This document shows, piece by piece, positions 27,051 through 36,111 of a stretch of 64,000 nt of DNA. The DNA lies in contig JAEUQK010000027.1 in assembly GCA_016789265.1 (NCBI GenBank), forward strand, positions 1 through 64,000. Reading direction: 5' to 3'. The notes below the pieces were generated by a model that saw only the letters and a program-made list of their open reading frames with translations, made no database searches and was not told where the DNA came from. Origin of the DNA: Blastocatellia bacterium (GTDB taxonomy: Bacteria > Acidobacteriota > Blastocatellia > Pyrinomonadales > Pyrinomonadaceae). A program made the position numbers and the translations under genes. How positions within the stretch are numbered: position 1 is the stretch's first letter; every line of letters begins with the position of its first letter.

Positions 27051-27338
27051 ATGGCAGAGAATTTTGAAAGACCTATCGGTGAAGGCCAGGAAATCGATCT
27101 TGGAGATGAGCAGTTTAGCGATAAGATGCCGCGCCGCTATCAGCGCCGCCGCCCGCGTCAGGTCGTACCGGATTATGTGGATTGGAAAGACGTCGATCTG
27201 CTTCGGCAATTCATTCCCGAGCGCGGAAAGATAATGCCGCGCCGCATTTCGGGCATATCGGCCAAGGACCAGAGACGTATCGCCACCGCGATAAAACGAG
27301 CACGATCAATGGCAATGCTGCCGTTCGTGCTGGACTAG
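27051..27338 (+). CDS. rpsR: 30S ribosomal protein S18
   Basis: A 95-residue S18, partner of S6 on the small subunit. The conserved core is [20 protein letters not shown] and [22 protein letters not shown]. The zinc-binding cysteines found in some S18 proteins are missing, so this is the zinc-free form. There is an acidic N-terminal extension of about 20 residues. GGGAGAAG lies just upstream of the ATG. Confidence 0.96.
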   Translation: MAENFERPIGEGQEIDLGDEQFSDKMPRRYQRRRPRQVVPDYVDWKDVDLLRQFIPERGKIMPRRISGISAKDQRRIATAIKRARSMAMLPFVLD

Positions 27339-27357
27339 GCCAAGGGAGGATTTTGAA

Positions 27358-27903
27358 ATGGCAAACACGACAATTTTGTTAAGAGAAGATATCGATACTC
27401 TCGGCGGCCGCGGTGAGATCGTTAAAGTGAGAGCGGGATATGCCCGAAACTATTTGCTTCCTCAGGGCCTGGCGACGCTTGCCACCAAAGGCAACGTGAA
27501 GCAGATCGAACAGGAACGCGCGGCATTGCTGAAAAAGGCCGCGGTAGAAAGGGCAACAGCCGAAGCACAGAAGGAGCAGATGGGCTCGATCGAACTGAGC
27601 TTTGAGCGAAAAGCAGGCGAAGGCGGCACTCTTTTTGGTTCCGTTACTTCAATGGACATTGCCGAAGCTCTCCAGGCGAAAGGCTACGAGATCGACCGCC
27701 GCAAGATCAGTCTTCGCGATGCGATCAAGGAAACGGGTGATTACACGGTAAAGGTCAAACTTCACCGGGAGGTCACTTTAGAGGTCCCAGTTACGGTTAA
27801 AGCAGAAGGCGGCGAGACAGATGAATCGCGGAAGGCTGAAAAGAAAGGCCGTAAGGTGAAGGCTGCGGCTGAAGAACCGGCCGCTGAAGCAGCCCCTGAA
27901 TAA
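27358..27903 (+). CDS. rplI: 50S ribosomal protein L9
   Basis: A 181-residue L9, with the N-terminal domain starting TTILLREDIDTLGGRGEIVKVRAGYARNYL, a long connecting helix (about 40-75), and the C-terminal domain with LFGSVTSMDIAEALQAKG. E. coli L9 has 149 residues; the extra 30 here form a Glu/Lys/Ala tail. GGGAGG lies before the ATG. It is the last gene of the rpsF-rpsR-rplI operon, closed by a terminator. Confidence 0.96.
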   Translation: MANTTILLREDIDTLGGRGEIVKVRAGYARNYLLPQGLATLATKGNVKQIEQERAALLKKAAVERATAEAQKEQMGSIELSFERKAGEGGTLFGSVTSMDIAEALQAKGYEIDRRKISLRDAIKETGDYTVKVKLHREVTLEVPVTVKAEGGETDESRKAEKKGRKVKAAAEEPAAEAAPE

Positions 27904-27938
27904 TTTCTTCCCTCGTTTCATCTTCGTAAATCGTTGAA

Positions 27939-27968
27939 CTGCATCCGTTTCGGCGGATGCAGTTTTTT
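27939..27968 (+). terminator. Rho-independent terminator of the rpsF-rpsR-rplI operon
   Basis: A perfect 9-bp stem (CTGCATCCG with CGGATGCAG) and 6-base loop are followed by six T, 36 bases after the rplI stop. Confidence 0.92.
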
Positions 27969-28086
27969 CATGTCGAAAATGGGCAATAAAACCTCAAAAC
28001 CCCAACAAAAAATCATCATTTCATTCTTTGTCAGGTGTTTGCAATCTGGTTATCATTTACATCTACTCCGACTAACAAATTGACCC

Positions 28087-29460
28087 ATGGCTGCATTTCC
28101 TGAACCGCGACGAGAACAGTTTTTAGAGCGTCCGCTGCCTTCCAGCGAAGAAAGCGAGCGTGCGATCCTTGGTGCGATACTGCTGGACAATTCGCTTATC
28201 ACGCAGGCTGTCGAGCATTTGAAGCCCGAGGATTTCTATTCGCCGCTGCATCGGCGGATCTACGGCGCGATGACGTCGCTATTCGAGGCGTCGCAGCGTA
28301 TCGACCCTATCCTTATCGGTGAAGAACTGAAGAAGGATGGTTCGGTGGAATCAATAGGCGGAGTCGCGTCGATTACAAACCTGACATATGGGTTGCCACA
28401 TTTTTCGGATCTGACCGATTACATTCGCGTCGTAAAGGAAAAATCGACCATGCGGAGCCTGATCCGGACGTGCAACCAGATCACGAGTGAGGCACTGGAA
28501 GAGGAACAGGATGCACAGTCCATCCTCGACCACGCCGAGCAGATGATATTTGCCCTTGCCGAGCAAAAGGAACGTGAGGGATTTACACATTTTCAGCCGG
28601 TGGCTGAACGTGTTTTCGAGAAGATCCAGGAGTTTGCAAAGCGCGATACACACGCTCTTACCGGTTTGGCTACAGGATTTCGCGACCTGGACATCATCAC
28701 CTCCGGTCTTCAGCCCTCAGATCTGATCATTATTGCGGCGCGTCCCTCGATGGGGAAAACGGCGCTTGTTCTGAACATTGCGCAGAGATCAGCCGTGAAT
28801 GAGAAGGCCGTAGTGGCCATCTTTTCACTCGAAATGTCGAAGGAGCAGCTGGCGATGCGTATGTTGAGCGCACAGGCCTCGATCGATGCTCGAATGCTGC
28901 GGACCGGTTCGCTTTCAACCCGAGACTGGACGAGGCTTGCCGAGGGAATAGGCGTACTCGCGGATACCAACCTTCATATTGATGACACCCCGGGAATTAC
29001 CGTGCTCGAGATGCGCGCGAAATTGCGGCGGCTTGCGGTCGAGCAAAAGAAAGTCGATCTTGTGATCATCGATTATCTACAGCTCATGGGCGGCGGCGGC
29101 AGAAACGAGAACAGGCAACAGGAAGTATCAAAGATCTCGCGTGACCTGAAAGCCCTGGCTAAGGAATTCAACGTGCCGGTCATAGCGCTTTCCCAGCTCT
29201 CGCGAGCGCCGGAGGCGCGTAACCCTCCAAAGCCGATGATGTCAGACCTGCGCGAATCGGGCTCTATTGAGCAGGACGCCGACGTCGTCGCTTTCATCTA
29301 TCGTGCGGATTACTATGCGAAAGAGTTGGACTCGCTTCCCGAAGAAGAAAAGAACATCGCCGAGTTGATAATCGCCAAGCAGCGAAACGGCCCGACCGAT
29401 ACCATCAAGCTTGTTTTCCTGAAGCAGTTCACGCGGTTTGAGGATTCATATTTACCATAG
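28087..29460 (+). CDS. dnaB: Replicative DNA helicase DnaB
   Basis: DnaB is the hexameric helicase that unwinds DNA at the fork. The 457-residue protein has the N-terminal primase-interaction domain (SSEESERAILGAILLDN at about 18-34) and a RecA-like domain with P-loop ARPSMGKTAL near residue 218. Other motifs are FSLEMSKEQLAMRML, IIDYLQLM and LSQLSRAPEAR, and DLRESGSIEQDADVV. No intein is present. It follows rplI, a common gene order. Confidence 0.97.
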   Translation: MAAFPEPRREQFLERPLPSSEESERAILGAILLDNSLITQAVEHLKPEDFYSPLHRRIYGAMTSLFEASQRIDPILIGEELKKDGSVESIGGVASITNLTYGLPHFSDLTDYIRVVKEKSTMRSLIRTCNQITSEALEEEQDAQSILDHAEQMIFALAEQKEREGFTHFQPVAERVFEKIQEFAKRDTHALTGLATGFRDLDIITSGLQPSDLIIIAARPSMGKTALVLNIAQRSAVNEKAVVAIFSLEMSKEQLAMRMLSAQASIDARMLRTGSLSTRDWTRLAEGIGVLADTNLHIDDTPGITVLEMRAKLRRLAVEQKKVDLVIIDYLQLMGGGGRNENRQQEVSKISRDLKALAKEFNVPVIALSQLSRAPEARNPPKPMMSDLRESGSIEQDADVVAFIYRADYYAKELDSLPEEEKNIAELIIAKQRNGPTDTIKLVFLKQFTRFEDSYLP

Positions 29461-29471
29461 AGGGAATTTTT

Positions 29472-30005
29472 ATGAGTATAGCTACACAAGAACTCGACCT
29501 GAGATTTCCGATCGGAAAATTCGACATCGCAAATTTTCCGTCCCGAAGCGAAAACGTCGAAACGATCGCCGAACTTCCGTTGAAATTAAGAACGGCGGTT
29601 GACGGTCTTTCCGACGAACAGCTCGATACGCCATATCGTCCGGACGGTTGGACATTACGGCAGACCGTTCATCACATTGCCGACAGCCATATGAACTCGA
29701 TCATTCGGTTCAAACTCGCATTGACCGAAGACGAGGCCCCGACTATTCGGCCATATTACGAAGACCGCTGGGCGGAGTTGGCCGACAGTAAGCTGCCGAT
29801 CGATATCTCGCTAAGCATCATCGATGGTGTGCACGCCCGATGGGCAGAGTTATTGAGAAATATGTCCGATTCAAATTTCGCAAAGGAATTCGTTCATCCG
29901 GAAACGGGGAATTGGACTCTCGAAAGAGCTCTTGCTCTGTATGCGTGGCACTCGAAGCATCATACGGCTCACATAACCGGCACGCGTGAGCGGAAAGGCT
30001 GGTAG
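29472..30005 (+). CDS. DinB/YfiT-type putative metal-dependent hydrolase
   Basis: A 177-residue protein of the DinB four-helix superfamily, close in pattern to Bacillus YfiT (RFPIGKF near the start, RPDGWTLRQTVHHIADSHMN, YAWHSKHHTAHI). The histidines in HHIADSH and HSKHHTAH would form the metal site. Such proteins are transferases or hydrolases of unknown substrate; some use low-molecular-weight thiols. It starts 11 bases after dnaB with GAGGG upstream and so may be co-transcribed with it. Confidence 0.85.
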   Translation: MSIATQELDLRFPIGKFDIANFPSRSENVETIAELPLKLRTAVDGLSDEQLDTPYRPDGWTLRQTVHHIADSHMNSIIRFKLALTEDEAPTIRPYYEDRWAELADSKLPIDISLSIIDGVHARWAELLRNMSDSNFAKEFVHPETGNWTLERALALYAWHSKHHTAHITGTRERKGW

Positions 30006-30022
30006 GCCGATGGACAAGTTGC

Positions 30023-30061
30023 AATGGAAAATGGACAATGCATTGTTGTTCATTTTCCATT
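30023..30061. repeat. Inverted repeat with a TGGACAATG-like core
   Basis: AATGGAAAATG at the left pairs with CATTTTCCATT at the right, and the inner ACAATGCATTGT is itself palindromic. It lies between the DinB-like gene and the acyltransferase gene. There is no good T-run (only TCTGTTTT), so it may be a repeat rather than a terminator. Confidence 0.5.
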
Positions 30062-30074
30062 TCTGTTTTGATCG

Positions 30075-31388
30075 ATGAGCGAGCGCCTTGTATCTCTGGA
30101 CGTTTTCCGCGGAATGACCATCGCCGGAATGGTACTGGTCAACAATCCCGGGACGTGGTCTGCAATATACGGTCCGCTAAAACACGCCGAATGGCACGGC
30201 ATAACGCCGACAGACTACATCTTTCCTTTCTTCTTATTTATCGTCGGCGTCGCAATTCCTATTGCTCTCGGAAAACGGCTTGCTGAGGGCATCACAAAGA
30301 CTCTCTATCTTAAGATCATTCAACGTGCAGCGACGATCTTCGCCGTCGGTATATTGATGTCGGCGATCCCGTTCTTTAATTTTGCCGACACGACCATTCC
30401 ATACGCGCTGAAGATCTTGATAGTTCTCGCATATTCGGCTGCACTTTTTCTCTATCTCTGGGATAAGAAGACGACGGCGCTGATAGTCGCGGGAGTCACG
30501 GCCGCGGTTGTAACTGTGTTCTGGCTGGCCGGCTATATTGTTGTCCCGTATAACGTCGGTATGATGCGGATCCCCGGCGTGCTGCAGAGGATAGCGGTCT
30601 GTTATCTGATCGTATCGCTAATATTCATTCATACTAATTGGAGACAGCAGTCCATCATTGGCGTAGCTTTACTGCTGATCTACTGGCTTTTGATGAGCGT
30701 GGTCCCGGTGCCGGGATGCGAGGTAACGACCATCGACGATAAGGCGTGCAATCTCGCCGCGTGGCTTGACCGCACAATTCTGACCGAAAACCATATTTGG
30801 CGATCGGCAAAGGTCTTTGATCCCGAAGGAATCCTCTCAACGATCCCGGCGATCGTGACCTGTCTCTCGGGGGTACTTACCGGGACTTGGTTATCGAGGA
30901 GGTCCGGGCAGTCGGAGAGTGACTCAAATTTCAAGATAGAGACAGCCGTTGGAATGTTCTTTGCGGGTTCGGTTTGTCTCGGTATTGGTTGGTCCTGGAG
31001 CCTCGTTTTTCCGCTTAACAAGTCGTTGTGGACGAGTTCATACGTTGTTTATACGACTGGGCTTGCTTTGTTGACGCTCGCATCCTGTTACTGGCTGATC
31101 GACATCAAAGGCTATCGAAAATGGGCATGGCCCTTTGTCGTCTTCGGAATGAACGCCCTCGCGTTGTTCGCATTTTCCGGCATAATGGCCCGTCTGATGG
31201 GCATGATCCGCATCGCGGGTCCCGAAGCGGGAAAGGACATAACCCTGCAGCAGTGGATATTTAACACATTCTTTCTTTCGTGGGCGTCTCCAATAAACGC
31301 GTCGCTGGCATTTGCGATCTGTTTTATCCTCTTTTGGCTCTTTCTGATGTGGCTGCTTTACCGAAAGAACATCTACATCAAGGTCTGA
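30075..31388 (+). CDS. HGSNAT/NagX-like membrane acyltransferase homologue
   Basis: A 437-residue membrane protein with about eleven hydrophobic segments. It begins RLVSLDVFRGMTIAGMVLVNNPG and continues HAEWHGITPTDYIFPFFLFIVGVAIP, the hallmark of the family related to heparan-alpha-glucosaminide N-acetyltransferase (DUF5009/DUF1624). Those enzymes move acetyl groups across a membrane onto amino sugars; the bacterial members are mostly uncharacterised and may act on cell-wall sugars. The histidine in AEWHGITPTD corresponds to the conserved His of the family. It is a stand-alone gene. Confidence 0.85.
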   Translation: MSERLVSLDVFRGMTIAGMVLVNNPGTWSAIYGPLKHAEWHGITPTDYIFPFFLFIVGVAIPIALGKRLAEGITKTLYLKIIQRAATIFAVGILMSAIPFFNFADTTIPYALKILIVLAYSAALFLYLWDKKTTALIVAGVTAAVVTVFWLAGYIVVPYNVGMMRIPGVLQRIAVCYLIVSLIFIHTNWRQQSIIGVALLLIYWLLMSVVPVPGCEVTTIDDKACNLAAWLDRTILTENHIWRSAKVFDPEGILSTIPAIVTCLSGVLTGTWLSRRSGQSESDSNFKIETAVGMFFAGSVCLGIGWSWSLVFPLNKSLWTSSYVVYTTGLALLTLASCYWLIDIKGYRKWAWPFVVFGMNALALFAFSGIMARLMGMIRIAGPEAGKDITLQQWIFNTFFLSWASPINASLAFAICFILFWLFLMWLLYRKNIYIKV

Positions 31389-31459
31389 TTTCCCCCTAAA
31401 ACTTTTACTTATCAATTTCGGTACATCAGTTCCGAAATGTTATCCTGATTTTTTCGCAT

Positions 31460-32629
31460 ATGGCACAGACGCCGATTCAAAATCCGAGGGCAGAGATCGA
31501 CGCGATCGATAGCGAGATACTCAGTTTACTCAATAAGCGGGCCGAGATCGCCCTTCGCGTTGGTGCCGCCAAACATGACGCAGATACTTCCTTGTGCGAT
31601 CCGGTTCGCGAGAACGAAGTGATCGGAAGACTCGTAGGTGAAAATCCCGGCCCTTTTGATGGTCATAGCATTGCGAATATCTTTCAAAGGATAATCGACG
31701 AATCGCTGCACCTTCAACAGACCAAGTTTACCCGTCCGGCTCGTCAGACAGGCTCTGGAAATCTTTCGGGGCTGGAGAAGACCTCGCGTGTTGCATTTCT
31801 TGGTGAGCAAGGAACATTCAGCGAGACGGCTGCGCTCGGGATACTCGGTCCCGGATCCAGGTACGTTTCTTATCCGACATTCGAGGACCTTTTCGGTGCG
31901 ATCGATGCCGGAGAGGCGGACTACATAATCTCTCCGCTTGAAAACAGCCTGGTTGGTTCGATCCATCGGTGTTACGACCTGCTTGTCGCCAGCGAACTTT
32001 ATATGGTCGCGGAGATAGTTTTGCCGGTGTCGCATTTTCTTGTTTCGTGTCCCGAGGCGACGATCGAGTCGATACGCACAGTGGAATCGCATCCCGCGGC
32101 CCTCGGTCAGTGCGAACGATTTCTCGCCGCCCATCCGTATATGAAGGGGATCGCCGCAGACGATACGGCTGGCAGCGTAAAACGCGCGGTCGAAAGTGGC
32201 GACGTGACGCGGGCGGCCATCGGCAGCCGAAGGGCTGCAAAAATATTTGGCGGAAAGCTGCTGCGCGAGCATATCGAGGACCACGCAGAAAACTACACGC
32301 GGTTTGCGCTTCTCGCTGCAAGACCGGCCGAGTCCAATGACGGCTCGAAGATCTCGCTAGTGGTCCGGCTGAAGAATCAGCCGGGGTCGCTGCACAATGC
32401 ACTGCGTCCATTTGTTCGCCGCAATATCGATCTTGTAAAGATCGAAAGCCGGCCGATAAAGGGCGAACCGACACAGTTCAATTTCTATTTAGACATTCAA
32501 GCCCCGGCGAGCGAGAGCGAGCTTCGCGGTGCTTTGGATGAGATCGGAACTCAGGCAGAAAGTATTCGCTATTTGGGCAGATACCATACAGTTCGCGTGA
32601 CGGAAGAGATCATAGACGAGATCTCCTGA
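31460..32629 (+). CDS. pheA: Bifunctional chorismate mutase / prephenate dehydratase
   Basis: A 389-residue fusion that turns chorismate into prephenate and then phenylpyruvate for phenylalanine. The chorismate mutase domain is residues 1-~90 (RAEIDAIDSEILSLLNKRAEIALRVG). The prephenate dehydratase domain is about 108-285 (VAFLGEQGTFSETAA, SPLENSLVGSIHRCYD, ESHPAALGQC, and NYTRF near its end). The ACT regulatory domain is about 300-380, with ESRPIKGEPTQFNFYLD. The ACT domain implies feedback inhibition by phenylalanine. The DAHP synthase gene follows after 15 bases, forming an aromatic amino-acid operon. Confidence 0.95.
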   Translation: MAQTPIQNPRAEIDAIDSEILSLLNKRAEIALRVGAAKHDADTSLCDPVRENEVIGRLVGENPGPFDGHSIANIFQRIIDESLHLQQTKFTRPARQTGSGNLSGLEKTSRVAFLGEQGTFSETAALGILGPGSRYVSYPTFEDLFGAIDAGEADYIISPLENSLVGSIHRCYDLLVASELYMVAEIVLPVSHFLVSCPEATIESIRTVESHPAALGQCERFLAAHPYMKGIAADDTAGSVKRAVESGDVTRAAIGSRRAAKIFGGKLLREHIEDHAENYTRFALLAARPAESNDGSKISLVVRLKNQPGSLHNALRPFVRRNIDLVKIESRPIKGEPTQFNFYLDIQAPASESELRGALDEIGTQAESIRYLGRYHTVRVTEEIIDEIS

Positions 32630-32644
32630 GATGTTTTATAAGCA

Positions 32645-33751
32645 ATGATCCTTATACTTAAACCAAATATCGACGTCGATTCCCGTGAGTTCAAGCGGAT
32701 CGAAACACATCTGATCAATTATCCGAAGATAGAGATGCGCGTGCACCATGTTCAGGGTGCCGAGCAAACATTGACCGAGGTCTATCTGATCGGGCATACG
32801 GCGGAGCTTTCGCTTGACGAAATGCGATCATTTCCCGGCGTAGAGCACGTAGTCCGCGTTTCAGAAGAATATCGTATCCTCGGCCGCCACAAGAACGATT
32901 CGCGTCCGGCCGGCTTTTCCTATCAAGGGATCGAATTCAGCCAGGACAGTCTGAACATCTTTGCGGGCCTGTGTGCCGTGGATTCGCCCGGTTCGGTTGA
33001 AGCGATGATGCGGGCATTGAAGGATAATGGCCAGGTCTGCACACGCATGGGTGCCTATAAGCCGAGAACCAGCCCTTACTCGTTCCAGGGCCACGGCGCG
33101 AATTGCCTGCCATATGTTTTCGAACTTGCCGGAAAATACGGGATCAAAGTGATCGCGATGGAAGTGACGCACGAATCGCACATTGAGGAGATCAACGACG
33201 CTTTGAACGCTACCGGCAGGCCGACGGGCGTAATGCTTCAGATCGGAACGCGGAACACACAGAATTTTGAGCTGTTGAAGAACGCGGGCCGGCAGCAAGA
33301 GTTTCCCGTGCTGCTCAAACGCGGCTTCGGAATTACGCTCGACGAATCGCTTCACGCCGCGGAGTACCTTGCGAGCGAAGGAAACCAGAAGGTGATATTC
33401 GCTCTGCGCGGAATGAAGACGAACATCGGTGACCCGCACCGCAATATGGTCGATTTTGCCCATGTTCCGGTCGTCAAACGGCTGACACGAATGCCGGTCT
33501 GTATCGACCCGTCACATTCTGTCGGCAGCCGACACCGCAGTTCGGATGGCATTCTTGACGTAATGCATGTTACCGCCCAGGGCGTAATAGCCGGTGCGAA
33601 CATGATCCTGGTTGATTTTCATCCCGACCCAAGCGTTGCTCTGGTTGACGGTCCGCAAGCGCTTCGCCTCGAGGAACTTCCGATGTTCCTCGAAGACGTG
33701 CGTATCTGCCGAGAGGCGTACGAACGGCGGATAGCAAACGCCGCGAAGTAA
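32645..33751 (+). CDS. 3-deoxy-7-phosphoheptulonate (DAHP) synthase, AroG-beta type
   Basis: DAHP synthase joins PEP and erythrose 4-phosphate, the first step of the shikimate route. The 368-residue protein has an N-terminal ferredoxin-like regulatory domain (about 1-80) and the catalytic barrel. The barrel shows FAGLCAVDSPGSVE, MGAYKPRTSPYSFQGHG, IGTRNTQNFELL, LLKRGF and CIDPSHSVGSR. Unusual changes: the common GPCA/S is GLCA, and the metal-binding Glu of the V-E-x-H-P motif is Asp (LVDFHPDP). The Cys and His ligands and the Asp in VDGPQAL are kept. It may be a working but divergent enzyme. The link to pheA supports an aromatic-pathway role. Confidence 0.85.
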   Translation: MILILKPNIDVDSREFKRIETHLINYPKIEMRVHHVQGAEQTLTEVYLIGHTAELSLDEMRSFPGVEHVVRVSEEYRILGRHKNDSRPAGFSYQGIEFSQDSLNIFAGLCAVDSPGSVEAMMRALKDNGQVCTRMGAYKPRTSPYSFQGHGANCLPYVFELAGKYGIKVIAMEVTHESHIEEINDALNATGRPTGVMLQIGTRNTQNFELLKNAGRQQEFPVLLKRGFGITLDESLHAAEYLASEGNQKVIFALRGMKTNIGDPHRNMVDFAHVPVVKRLTRMPVCIDPSHSVGSRHRSSDGILDVMHVTAQGVIAGANMILVDFHPDPSVALVDGPQALRLEELPMFLEDVRICREAYERRIANAAK

Positions 33752-33753
33752 CT

Positions 33754-33819
33754 ACGAGTGCGCGATCTATCGAGACAGTCTCGATTTCCGAATAACGCGA
33801 TACATCGAGCACTCTGAAC
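33754..33819. repeat. Copy of the dispersed palindromic repeat
   Basis: It begins ACGAGTGCGCGATCTATCGAG and ends ATCGAGCACTCTGAAC, with an inner CGAGACagTCTCG hairpin. The outer arms match the family at 25922. It fills the space between the convergent DAHP synthase gene and DUF4139 gene and could also end transcription. Confidence 0.75.
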
Positions 33820-33821
33820 GG

Positions 33822-35981
33822 CTATTTGATCTCAAAAACCGTGATCTCGACGGCAAGTTGACGTTCAAGCCGGTCTTTTTCGGCGACGATCGCTTTACGC
33901 TCTTTTTCCATCTCTTCGAGCCGCGTTTCCTGTTCACCTGCCTTGGCAATATACCGTGCGATCAAGGCTTTTGCCTCGGGAGTCTTTGCGAGTGATTCGA
34001 TATTCTCGCGAAGACGTTTCTGATCGTTTTCGATACCGCGAAGTTCCTCCTGAAAGGACTGAAGTTTGGAGTTTTGGTCAGTTATCTGCTGGCGAAGCGA
34101 GATCAGTTTCTCGAGTTTCGCTTTTGTAACATCGTCGATGTATCGCCGGGTAACGAAAAGATTCACCTGATCGCTCGTAATGTTCGAAAGCGAATAGGAA
34201 TCCATCAAGCCCTGTCGTTCGACGACAGGAAGTTCCGCCTTTTCAAAGGGCTTGAGGACGACGCGGAAACGATAGTATTTTTCCGTGACGATCTCTGGTT
34301 TTGAAGTCTCGTCGGACAGTCCCCAGCCCTTTCTTATCGGATGCTCGACATAAATGACCTTTTCACGATCGGTTTGATTGGCGAGTTTATAGATCTTCCT
34401 TTCGGTTTTGAAATAGTGAACCTGAAAAACGCCTTTGACGACCTTTATGAGTTGAGCAGGCCGAATGTCTCCTTCATTTTCAGTCGATACACGCGTTCCA
34501 AGATCAAGGGCGAAAGAAATAAGCCGCTGTTCTTTTGGCTTGAGCCTCTCCATCAACGCTTCGCCCGCATAAGCGTCCCTATCGAGGATCGTCATGCTCC
34601 CGCCCTCAAATGTGAGCGGCGTGGTGTTCATGAGCATCATGCCGCCCAAGGGACGATCAACTCGTGCAGATTCGTTGTAGATCGAGACACGTTCGCCGTC
34701 CATCTTGGTTTGCACGATAGGGATCAGTGCTGAGCGGTTTCGCGTGACGGTAACAGGATTCGAGATCTTGTATTCAAACAGATCACCAAGTTCGCTGCCG
34801 GTAGCGGCGGTTTGAATGCCGCCCTGCTGATTGACCAATGCATCGCTAACACTTGTTTGAACGGTCATAAAGTTACTGCTGGCGGCCTCAACTGTAACAA
34901 CCTCATTGGCGCGGCCATATCCGGCCCCGTCCCCTGATCCGCTTCCGGAACCGCTGCCAACACCATTTCCTTCACCATAACCCGCTTCTGCGTCGTAGAT
35001 CTGCGGATCGAGATTCAGGTCGTCCGGAATGGGAATGATCGGACGATAACGATATAAAGGCTTCTGAAGATTCTGGATAAATGAAACAGGCGACCCCGAG
35101 ACAAGAGAAAGCTGAACGTTCTGCCAATCTTCGTCGCTGACATTATCGACGATCGCCCAACCCTGAAAGAACGGCTTGCCCTCGGCGTCCAGCACCACGC
35201 GATAGGTCGTTTTCCAGATCGGAGCAGCGATCGTGTAGCTTACTACCATTTCGCGTTGGCCGGTACCGTTTGACGTGACGGTTATCGTTTTCGCGTCGCG
35301 GCGGCGGGTCGAGGCCGTTGCACTCGCGAATTCGTTCAGGTCGCGCTTGGTTCCTTCGTCGAGCAGTTTCACGGTCTTTACATCATTTAGATCGAAGCTC
35401 GAGATCTCGCCTGTGTCCGAGGAAATGACCAGATAGTGGTTCGCGGAAACCGGCTTGTCCTTTTCGGCAGGAACGACGCGTTTTTCGACGGTAAGGATCG
35501 AACCCGACGCGGCCGCTTTTGTCGAAACCACCGTGACCTTTGCTCCCTGCATTTGCGAGAGCACCTCCGCCATTCCGCCGCCGCCTTCGCTTCCGGATTC
35601 CGCATCCACGGAAAATGGGATCTCTGCCGTCCGTGCCGAGGCGGGCGCCGATGAGTTGTAACTGACGGCGCCGATATTCCCTTTACCAAGATCGAGTACG
35701 ACCATCGATTTCAGGACGTCATCAACTTGAGATTGCTTGAATGAGAGATCGATCTCGGCGTTTCCGCTTACCATTCCCCGGCGTTCGATATAGGCGACGC
35801 CGTTCGAATAGAGAATGACACGGCGTATGGGAAGTTGAGTTGAGTTTAGCGTGGGCGATCCATCGCGTACTTTCTTCACCGTCGGTCGTGCATCTGCCGC
35901 AAACCGTTTTTTAACTACCGTCTGTGAATGGCCCGTAAACGCGCACACGAATACTATTAGGAGAAAAGTTATCTTCTTCAT
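33822..35981 (-). CDS. DUF4139 domain secreted protein
   Basis: A 719-residue exported protein with a signal peptide (residues 1-~19). DUF4139 features are RRVILYSNGVAYIERRG near residue 52, VSYTIAAPIWKTTYRVVLD, and QGWAIVDNVSDEDWQNVQLSLVSGSPVSF. The later part of the domain has ISNPVTVTRNRSALIPIV. A Gly/Ser linker (about 344-356) splits the domain, and a coiled coil occupies about 630-705 (LRQQITDQNSKLQSFQEELR). The family is common in Acidobacteria and Bacteroidetes and its function is unknown. Good start: AAGTAAGAAA precedes the ATG. Confidence 0.85.
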   Translation of the reverse strand: MKKITFLLIVFVCAFTGHSQTVVKKRFAADARPTVKKVRDGSPTLNSTQLPIRRVILYSNGVAYIERRGMVSGNAEIDLSFKQSQVDDVLKSMVVLDLGKGNIGAVSYNSSAPASARTAEIPFSVDAESGSEGGGGMAEVLSQMQGAKVTVVSTKAAASGSILTVEKRVVPAEKDKPVSANHYLVISSDTGEISSFDLNDVKTVKLLDEGTKRDLNEFASATASTRRRDAKTITVTSNGTGQREMVVSYTIAAPIWKTTYRVVLDAEGKPFFQGWAIVDNVSDEDWQNVQLSLVSGSPVSFIQNLQKPLYRYRPIIPIPDDLNLDPQIYDAEAGYGEGNGVGSGSGSGSGDGAGYGRANEVVTVEAASSNFMTVQTSVSDALVNQQGGIQTAATGSELGDLFEYKISNPVTVTRNRSALIPIVQTKMDGERVSIYNESARVDRPLGGMMLMNTTPLTFEGGSMTILDRDAYAGEALMERLKPKEQRLISFALDLGTRVSTENEGDIRPAQLIKVVKGVFQVHYFKTERKIYKLANQTDREKVIYVEHPIRKGWGLSDETSKPEIVTEKYYRFRVVLKPFEKAELPVVERQGLMDSYSLSNITSDQVNLFVTRRYIDDVTKAKLEKLISLRQQITDQNSKLQSFQEELRGIENDQKRLRENIESLAKTPEAKALIARYIAKAGEQETRLEEMEKERKAIVAEKDRLERQLAVEITVFEIK

Positions 35982-36062
35982 TTTCTTACTTCCTCAGAAT
36001 CGAGATGGGTGCCAAAACTTGCTTAATGGATGATACGAAATTCTGAATTGGTTGCTCAGCGC

Positions 36063-36090
36063 AAAAAAAAGGCGGGCCGCAGCTCGCCTC
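36063..36090 (-). terminator. Terminator of sucC
   Basis: On the minus strand GGCGAGC / GCCCGCC forms a GC-rich stem with one mismatch, followed by a run of T (A-run from 36063). It lies about 20 bases after the sucC stop. Confidence 0.75.
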
Positions 36091-36111
36091 ACGAATGAAA
36101 TGGTCTTGATA

